A stretch of DNA of 64,000 nucleotides from Tretioscincus oriximinensis. Taxonomy: Eukaryota > Chordata > Lepidosauria > Squamata > Gymnophthalmidae. A program made the translations under genes and the position numbers. Position 1 is the first letter of the stretch, and every line of letters begins with the position of its first letter. The notes below the pieces were generated by a model. The model saw nothing but the letters and a program-made list of their open reading frames with translations. It had not been told where the DNA came from and ran no database searches. Of this stretch, positions 57,228-64,000 are shown piece after piece. The stretch lies in contig JAJVDF010000361.1 of assembly GCA_022410635.1 (NCBI GenBank), forward strand, positions 75,171-139,170, written 5' to 3'.

Positions 57228-57300
57228 CTATTTAATATATATCTCCTGCTCTGTACATGTAGGTCTCAATGTGGATCACAGCATAATATTTACAAAAGCA
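57228..57300 (-). mobile_element. L2-type 3' tail fragment
   Basis: tatatatctcctgctctgta, catgtaggtctcaatgtgga, tcacagcataatatttac is a diverged version of the minus-orientation L2 3' end at 38.98-39.05 kb. Confidence 0.5.
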
Positions 57301-58451
57301 GCTAAAATAGAATGTCTAAAACAAGTGCTCAACGATAAATGCAAGTATTCAATTGCTATTTTATTCTATCATATATATAAGCTTCCCTGGGCGTTACGAG
57401 TGAAAAGGCAAAGGTAAACATTTGAAATCTGATTAAAACAAAGTAAACATTTTTTGTAGTAGACAATACTGCTGCTACCCCCATTTTGTTTAATGAGTGA
57501 CCCATTACCCAAACAAATGCTTGTTCTCATGTGCTTTGGCTGTGGTTACAGGTAAAACCTCACTGTAATTCTGTATAACGTTAGGTCTACTTTGGGTCAG
57601 TGATCGTGTTTTATTTGTTGCATGTTTCCAGCGTGAGGTACTTTCTTTGTTGCTTTTATTATACTTCAATAACAGGAGCTTGCATAATAAAAAGTGGTGA
57701 GCAGACATATTTGATGCCTCCTTTGACTGCAGCAAAAGAAAGTGATATAACAGCAGCCTATAGTGAATCATCAGGTCTAAAAGTGAAAATGTATATCCGC
57801 CAGTAATTAATTGTGGTTAAACTTAACTACAAAGGGAGGGGAAAATTATTACCATACTCCCTATAAAACTCAGGAAGCTTCAGTGAAATTACCTAAAAAT
57901 AAAAGCAGTCTTTAAAGGCTCTTTCATTATATCTGAGACGTCTATCTCTCAAAATCTTTTTAAAGTTTATTTCTTGATGTTACAGCTTAATATAAAAATG
58001 CTTATCTGATTTGCTGTTATTTGGAACTGATTTTGGAATGTTGTATCAGAATTGTACTTAGATTTAGCACAAGATCATAGTGAGTATGGTTTACCTTTAA
58101 TAAGATAATTATTTTTTCAGTTGATGTTAACTGGATACCACAGTGTTTAAATTTCTCTTCTCTCTGCAATTTTAACCTTTCTTTGCTAAGCTTTTCACTG
58201 TTGGCTTATATATGCAGGAGACATTACAACAACCTCTCATTTCAACTGCTAATATTGCCAGAATGTGTGATTGTTGTTTTGTCCTTTATGGACTTGTTCT
58301 GTTTTTCTTGTTATGTAAGACTTACTACAAATGCATTAACAGGTTATTGTTTGTTTGTTTTTAAAGTTACTGGGACACCAAGGAAGGTGGGCACGTTGAA
58401 AGAACTGGGAACAGTGATGAAAGTAACCCTCCCCATGTTTTATTCCAGAAT
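57301..58451. other. GTDC1 intron, no feature recognised
   Basis: AT-rich non-coding DNA. Overlapping ORFs of 68-105 codons on both strands have no motif. The 105-codon ORF ends in the L2 tail that follows. Confidence 0.4.
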
Positions 58452-58500
58452 TGACTTTATTTATTTATTTATTTACATTTTTATACCGCCTTATACCTGA
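58452..58500 (-). mobile_element. L2 LINE extreme 3' end
   Basis: (TTTA)n followed by catttttataccgccttatacc, identical in layout to 38.96-39.01 kb, then unrelated sequence. A severely 5'-truncated insertion. Confidence 0.6.
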
Positions 58501-61448
58501 TTTAAATAACCCATTTGCAATTGACTCTCCACTCACCTTCAATATTCCATGCTGTTTCCTGTTTTCACATTACGTTTCCTTGTATTCTTGACACATGGCA
58601 TGTCCCATAAGTCATTGTTACGCTTATCTTACTACAATTCCCAGCATTTCCATTAAGCCAAAAGCCAGTGAATGTTTCGCGAGATTTGATACTTTCCCAC
58701 AATGGAAGACCCCATGAGGGGTTTTTAGCGGATTTATGCTGTAATCCTAAATGAAGGCAGAAAGAAGGAGCTATCAGAAAAAACGGGACCATGAGCCTTT
58801 ATAGCGAATGGATCGCTGAACCTGAATGAACTCATGGGACAAATTCAGCCTGATATTGTTTTAACAGTGGCCTAAGAATGATGGGGTTTTTTTTTGTTTA
58901 TTTGGGTAGGGAAGACAGTTGAAACTTAGTTCAGTGCAACCAACTCTAGGCAACATTTAAATGTTTGCTGGATATTTGGTTCCATTTCTGTGGGACCCTA
59001 TTTTTGAAAACTGCTTTGAATGAGGAAAAGCCCTAGAAAACTATTTTTTTGGATTATTATAATGAGTCTTCACAACACAGCATTTTTCCTTTATATTTTA
59101 AGATCACAATCTGCCCTTGACATTACCTTCAGATGCTTTTAGTACACTAATGATTCCTAAAAGATGTGGAAACTACTATGGCAACTAGCAATTCTAACCC
59201 TAACAGAAAAATCACAACAGGGATTCTGCATCTTTAGTGGGGATGTCAAAGAGGAAATTTCAGGAAGTATAACTTAGAACACCTGCATTATCTGCTGAAA
59301 TTTTATCTTTGAGATACCCATTAAAGATGCAGAACTCTTTTACTGCTTTTTTCTAGTAACCTTAAGCAATTCTCCTATTTCTGATTTGTCTGCTTACATC
59401 TTTCTCTCTATTCTTTCTACNGACTGCCACAGTATTCTGTCGGAAAGAAACAAAAGGAGAAAAAGCTATGCGTAGTTAGTGGAAAGAAACACACAAAAAT
59501 AATGGTGACAAATCAAGCCAGAAAGAATGTTGCTAGCTAAAGCCTATCTGTTGCTCTAGCAAAATATTCAATTTTCTGAATGTGGTTTTATTTAGCATTC
59601 AGAAATGGCTTGCTTCACTTCTTCAACATATGGTTGCAGTTTCCATGGACCATAGTGGGGAAAAAGGCTCTAAGATCATGTGGGGAAAAACTGTCGTAAC
59701 TGCACTATCCCTTATGATATTAAAAAGTTCCAGTCATCTAGAAACAGTGGCAAAAAGCAATTTCAGGATACGATGCCCTTTTATATCTACTGTTATGTGT
59801 TTGCTATGGGTTGTTCTACTTTTCTATTGAGATAAATGATTCAGAGTTTGGAGAGACCCTCTAGAACACCCAGCATCATGATACAAGAATGCTGTATTGA
59901 ACAGAGGAGCCTGGTCCTCTATGAAACAAGTGTGGACTTCTAGTCAATTCTAGGTCTCACTCTCAGGCCAAAATAGCTTCCTCATTGTTAAAAGGTTCAA
60001 TAGAGAATATGTCCTCTAACTCTCTGCTGCTATTAAGTAGTTGGGTCTGGATTTGATTGCAGTCCAAATGCCAGGTTTTGGATGTTTGTACGCACACATG
60101 CACGTGCATGCACACACACATACACACGCACATGCCTCAGGTGTTTGATTGATGCAGTAACCTGTAATGCTACCTAGCAGCTGTAACTAAATAGAGTTTG
60201 GATAGGACTGATTTCTATGTTATTGTAAGCCACCTTAAAACTCCTCTTGAAGGGTCAGGTGTCAACCTCAATCTATAGATAATAAGGGAGCTGTTGCTGA
60301 ATTTCTCCGGCACTTCTTTACATACCTTTCACGAATTTCTACATGGAAGATTCCTCCAGATCATATCAATCAAAATCCTAATACCTTGGGAAATCCTAAC
60401 TCTTGCTTGACACCAGATTGTCTAAATTTTTTTTTCAAGTAAAGATGGAATGTGTGTGAGTGATCAAACGAGCATTAAAGGTAAACCCCTTTCAAAATTG
60501 CCAACATTCTTTATGGCAGAAATAATTGGCAAAACAAAGCATTCCTATAAGTAGACATGCATGAAAATACTTTCTGGGAATAATGGTGGAACCAATCAAC
60601 ATTCTAAAATAACGCTTGCAATCCTAGAAGTTTCCTTGTTATATATTAATATGTACATACAGTAATTACATTGAGAGGAAAAATATTTTTTCATAACAAT
60701 TAATGTTTGTAAATGTTTATGGAAGTACATAACAAATATAACAAACACATGGACTAATTAAGATGAAAGGGATGACAACCCTTGTGGCTTATTCTGAAAA
60801 ATAAAGAACATTACAATAGTAAGACTTAATTATTTCTGTAAACATTTCAAATTAGTTTCTGTACAAAAACTGAATTTCTAAAATAGTTTATATGTTGTCA
60901 ACCTTTTTGACATTTGTACATGCTATGTCAAGAATAAATTAGTCCTCATTTTTTATTTATTATATTACAGATTTTAATATATTATCATTTATTGCTCTAT
61001 ATCTTTGTTTGAATTTTTTAAAGCCGCTGATTGTTGAAGCACAAATGAAAAAGCTTTTTGTTGTGATTTATATATTCTCAACATACACGATGTCAAAATA
61101 GAACTGTTACATGTTGATTGAATATTAATACATAATAAATAATTGAGTATTAAAGTAAGTAATCTTTTGTTTTATGCATGAATAATACTAGTTGATGAAC
61201 AAATACTGGTCTTCAAAAAGGAAAACTGAAATGTACACCCCAAATAATAATTTCAGCTTAAACTTCTTTTCAGATGTTGAGAGCTAATAAATAGTTTTTA
61301 CCATTTCCTCCCAAGTAACTTGATAAATCCAACATACACAAGCTAAATTAAAATCTAACTCATTGAAATAAACTCATACAAGGTATTGGACCTCTCTTTT
61401 TGCATCTTTGAGAGGACCAGAGAGGCTCCCTTAATAAACACTGGCTGT
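58501..61448. other. GTDC1 intron; CA-rich microsatellite, no gene seen
   Basis: About 2.9 kb AT-rich non-coding DNA. An imperfect alternating purine-pyrimidine (CA/TG) tract lies at about 60090-60133. Confidence 0.4.
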
Positions 61449-61535
61449 TTAGGCAGCATCTGAAGAAGAAGACAGGATGTTAATGAAAGCTCATACTGCC
61501 TACCTTTTTCTTGCTAGTCTCTAAGGTTTTATGAT
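61449..61535 (+). mobile_element. decayed Penelope-type arm fragment with hammerhead-like wording
   Basis: gcagcatctgaagaagaaga, caggatgttaatgaaagctc, atactgcc and then ctagtctctaaggttttatg follow the order of the right arm at 42.58-42.66 kb (CTGAAGA box, stem region, GAAAGC, then the tagtct(c/t)(a/t)a end). The stem II pairing is lost. There is no tail or opposite arm. Confidence 0.55.
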
Positions 61536-61955
61536 ACCCATCCTTCAATAAACTCCATATCATCTGCTATTCACATTTGCTCCATGTGCAAGCTTTTATT
61601 TTAATATCAGTATCATGATAAAGGTGTGGTTTAAATGTGAAGTCCTGTGCAACTAACAATGTTTGGTTGTGTTAAAGCTAGGTAGGAACTCTGGTGGCTA
61701 TCTACTTTCCAACATCATGGTAAAATGTGCTGGCTGTGGACTATTCTGGGACCGTACAAAGAGGTTTTTTTTNAAAAAAAAAGCCTGTGTCACGACTGGG
61801 TGGTCCTTAAAACATTCTGTACCAGCATAACAATGGAGCACTTGGTTTTTATTTATTGTTGTAAAGTTTGCAACATAGACTCTTTCTCTTTTTTTGATAC
61901 AGTACATCAAAAAAATTACTAGGGGGGATACACTGGTCTATGGAGCCATGCAGAG
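61536..61955. other. GTDC1 intron, no feature recognised
   Basis: Non-coding AT-rich DNA with an A/T homopolymer stretch containing one N at about 61765-61782. Confidence 0.4.
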
Positions 61956-62112
61956 GACACATGGCTCAGTCGACTAAGTGCTGGTCTTTCATCTTAGTGG
62001 TCGGGTTTGATGCCCAGTGTCGGATGAGGAGAGGAGTGAGTGTCTTCTAGTAGTCTGCAGCTCTAGCCAACCCAGCTATTCAAAAGCAAGAATTGTAAGA
62101 AATTGTAGTATT
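61956..62112 (+). mobile_element. tRNA-derived SINE, family B, 3'-truncated
   Basis: Head acatggctcagtcgactaag, B-box-like cgggtttgatgcc, gaggagaggagtgagtgtct, gcagctctagccaacccagc, tattcaaaagcaagaattg. The family B tail is absent after about 62112. Confidence 0.78.
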
Positions 62113-64000
62113 TTAGCTAAATACTCAAAAGTGCACCTTTTAATCTGTATGAACCCTCTGCCTTGTACAGAGTAATGATGAATTTTGCGTGGGTTAAACT
62201 TTTATAACTAAACTGCCTAACTGCCTACAAATTCCTCTTTTGGTCAGAGAAGCCAAATTTCCTTCAATAGTCCCCTGTTATGTGTGCACTCTTGTTTCAT
62301 AGCATGACTATTGAAGTAAAAAAGGGTTGAGATCAGGAATTACAATTATTTTGTGGGAATGACTTGGTTCATGATTAGATATTCGTTGCAGGATGTGAAC
62401 CCTGTGAAGAAGGGAATGCTTGAGCCTTCTGAAAACTCGAGGTGTGAGTATTATGAGTATTTAGATAGGTGTAGTTCTTGGCTCAAATTGTATATATTTG
62501 GGTCTTCTAGATTTTTAGCTGACATCTGGAGATCAAATTAGAGTAGAATAGATTGATAGCTGTTCATTCTTTGCTTCTGAAAAAAAGTTGGTTTCTTAGA
62601 GATAAAAAGTTAATTTCTTAAAGATACTCCCAGTTTGCAGTTCTAACAGACTCCATCCAGTCTCATAGATAAGTATTAAATCATAAGCAGGAATATCCTA
62701 TGTCACTTTCCTACAATTGTTATAGCACTGAATTATGTTGCTTAGTAAGTCTGAAAAGATTCAGCAGGGCAAGACTGAACAACACTGGTGAGTGATGTTG
62801 CTCTGCAGGACAACTTGGCAACACCTGTATATGGCACATAAGCTTCAGACTAACAGAGAGGGTACATGTGGGCAAGCAGCCAGCTAGAAAGTCAACCCTT
62901 TATTAACTATTAATTGAACTGGACATTTCCTACAGCTATTCAAACCAAAGTCCAGTCTTTTCTTCCTACTGTAGGATCTGAGCACTATAAATCCTGTTTA
63001 TGCATCTGATACCTCGTAATTCTTTTCCATTCCAGTGGCAAAAAGAGAAATTATTCGACAAACTTACTTGGCTGTTTTAAAATTTACATTCTAGATGCTA
63101 AAGGGATAGGCAAATAACTATGCAAATGTGGATGCCTCTAATGGGTTACACATGTGCCTCATGAGTATGAAAGTCTGAAGCAGTTCATTCACTCATATAT
63201 AGGTTTGGACTATTCTATTTGTTCCAATTATGGGCAAATTCTGGTTGCACTGGAAATGCTGTGGCCAGCTACACTATTGTAAAGTACTTGGCATTCTTTT
63301 ATGTTGGTTATTTAGAACAGATGATCGTATAATAAATGCTGGAGTTGTGGAAGAGGATGGGTTGTGTATGCATGTACGCATGCTACAGTGTGTGTTAGAA
63401 ATGCACTGCCTATTAACATTTTGTGAAGTTGATCAGGTTGGATAAGAGTAATGTTAACGGCAGTTAAATATAACTTTCATTTTGAGAGATAACATGCTAA
63501 TAATGTAGCTGTTTTAATTTGACTTTTGCAGACAGTTTAAATATAGGTTTCCCTTACAGAGACAAAACTTGCAATTTAAAAGCTCTTTGGTGGTCTAAAA
63601 ACAGCTTAATTCTCTAGTAGCATGGTAATAAGCACTAATCCAGCTTATGCAGTGATTGTAGTATGTCATGTTTGTGAAAGATTGCTTAACTAGGCTTTCT
63701 GTGGGTTTTATGTTAATTTTTTTAAAATCAAATGTAAAACCTTATAACATCTTTGTGTCGAGACAAACTGTTCAATTTAACTTGTGCTCTAGCAGCAGCT
63801 GTCAGGAATTATCATGCTTCCAGTGTTCTTGGGTATCACCTTGTGTCTGTACCCCCTGAATAGGCTCCGTGGGATGATAAAGCTCACCTTGTTAGGATTT
63901 ATTACTGAAATAATAACCTGAAGCAAAATGGGAATTGATGTTACATGGAATGACAGCTGTCATAGATTTATGTCATGTGCTGCATCATCATCATTAAACT
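62113..64000. other. GTDC1 intron, no gene or recognisable repeat seen
   Basis: About 1.9 kb AT-rich non-coding DNA to the window end. Short ORFs (62-71 codons) show no motif. The next GTDC1 coding exon is not reached. Confidence 0.45.

Noticed and set aside
1..64000. CRISPR array, operon or bacterial defence system
   Set aside because: No regularly spaced repeats with unique spacers, no dense gene packing, and spliced-gene and LINE/SINE content throughout.

Overview
This is AT-rich vertebrate genomic DNA, most likely from a squamate reptile (lizard or gecko; species not determinable by eye). The evidence is the repeat content: CR1 and L2 LINE tails, an L1 with tandem promoter monomers, two tRNA-derived SINE families (one resembling Sauria SINEs, both with LINE-like 3' tails), Penelope-type inverted repeats, hAT- and Tc1/pogo-type non-autonomous DNA transposons, a Gypsy integrase remnant and a solo LTR. 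There are no bacterial-type genes, operons or CRISPR arrays, and almost every ATG-started ORF here is chance or transposon-derived.

Only one host protein-coding exon can be supported. It is the first coding exon of GTDC1 (also called QTMAN, the queuosine-tRNA mannosyltransferase) at 31801-32011, + strand, with a clean splice acceptor and donor. In other vertebrates GTDC1 lies next to ZEB2. The sequence left of the exon is therefore 5'-UTR intron or ZEB2-GTDC1 intergenic DNA, and everything right of it is probably one long intron. An 81-nt phase-compatible open segment at 37058-37138 could be an unannotated cassette exon.

Layout: 0-1.1 kb is the 5' end of a minus-strand L1. 1.1-7.6 kb holds SINE and L2 fragments, an unclassified repeat pair and a tiny palindromic MITE nested in an L2 tail. 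7.8-9.9 kb is a composite of LINE reverse transcriptase and Gypsy integrase split by a CR1 with an 8-bp target duplication. 10.8-11.4 kb is a hAT-like palindromic element. 12.5-13.1 kb is CR1 plus SINE. 18.3-19.7 kb is a LINE 3' half split by a CR1. 21.6-22.5 kb is a minus-strand solo LTR. 23.0-24.3 kb has a 71-bp exact duplication touching a truncated CR1. 28.9-30.3 kb holds two hAT MITEs, one nested in L2. 31.8-32.0 kb is the GTDC1 exon. 33.2-34.0 kb is an L1 ORF2 tail plus SINE. 39-41.7 kb holds L2, a hAT MITE, CR1 and SINE. 41.8-42.7 kb holds two Penelope-type insertions. 46.7-47.5 kb is a pogo-like element. A 487-bp assembly gap sits at 49.8-50.3 kb. 52-53 kb holds a hAT MITE and a SINE. 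From 53 kb to the end there is mostly unannotatable intron.

The most interesting signal is at 42102-42687. Two 251-bp arms, only two mismatches apart, form an inverted repeat around an 18-bp loop, with a 40-bp one-sided tail and 13-bp target duplications. Each arm contains a partial hammerhead-ribozyme-like core. About 240 bp upstream, a 65-bp insertion with the same tail, the two arm tips and 12-bp target duplications shows the same architecture in miniature.
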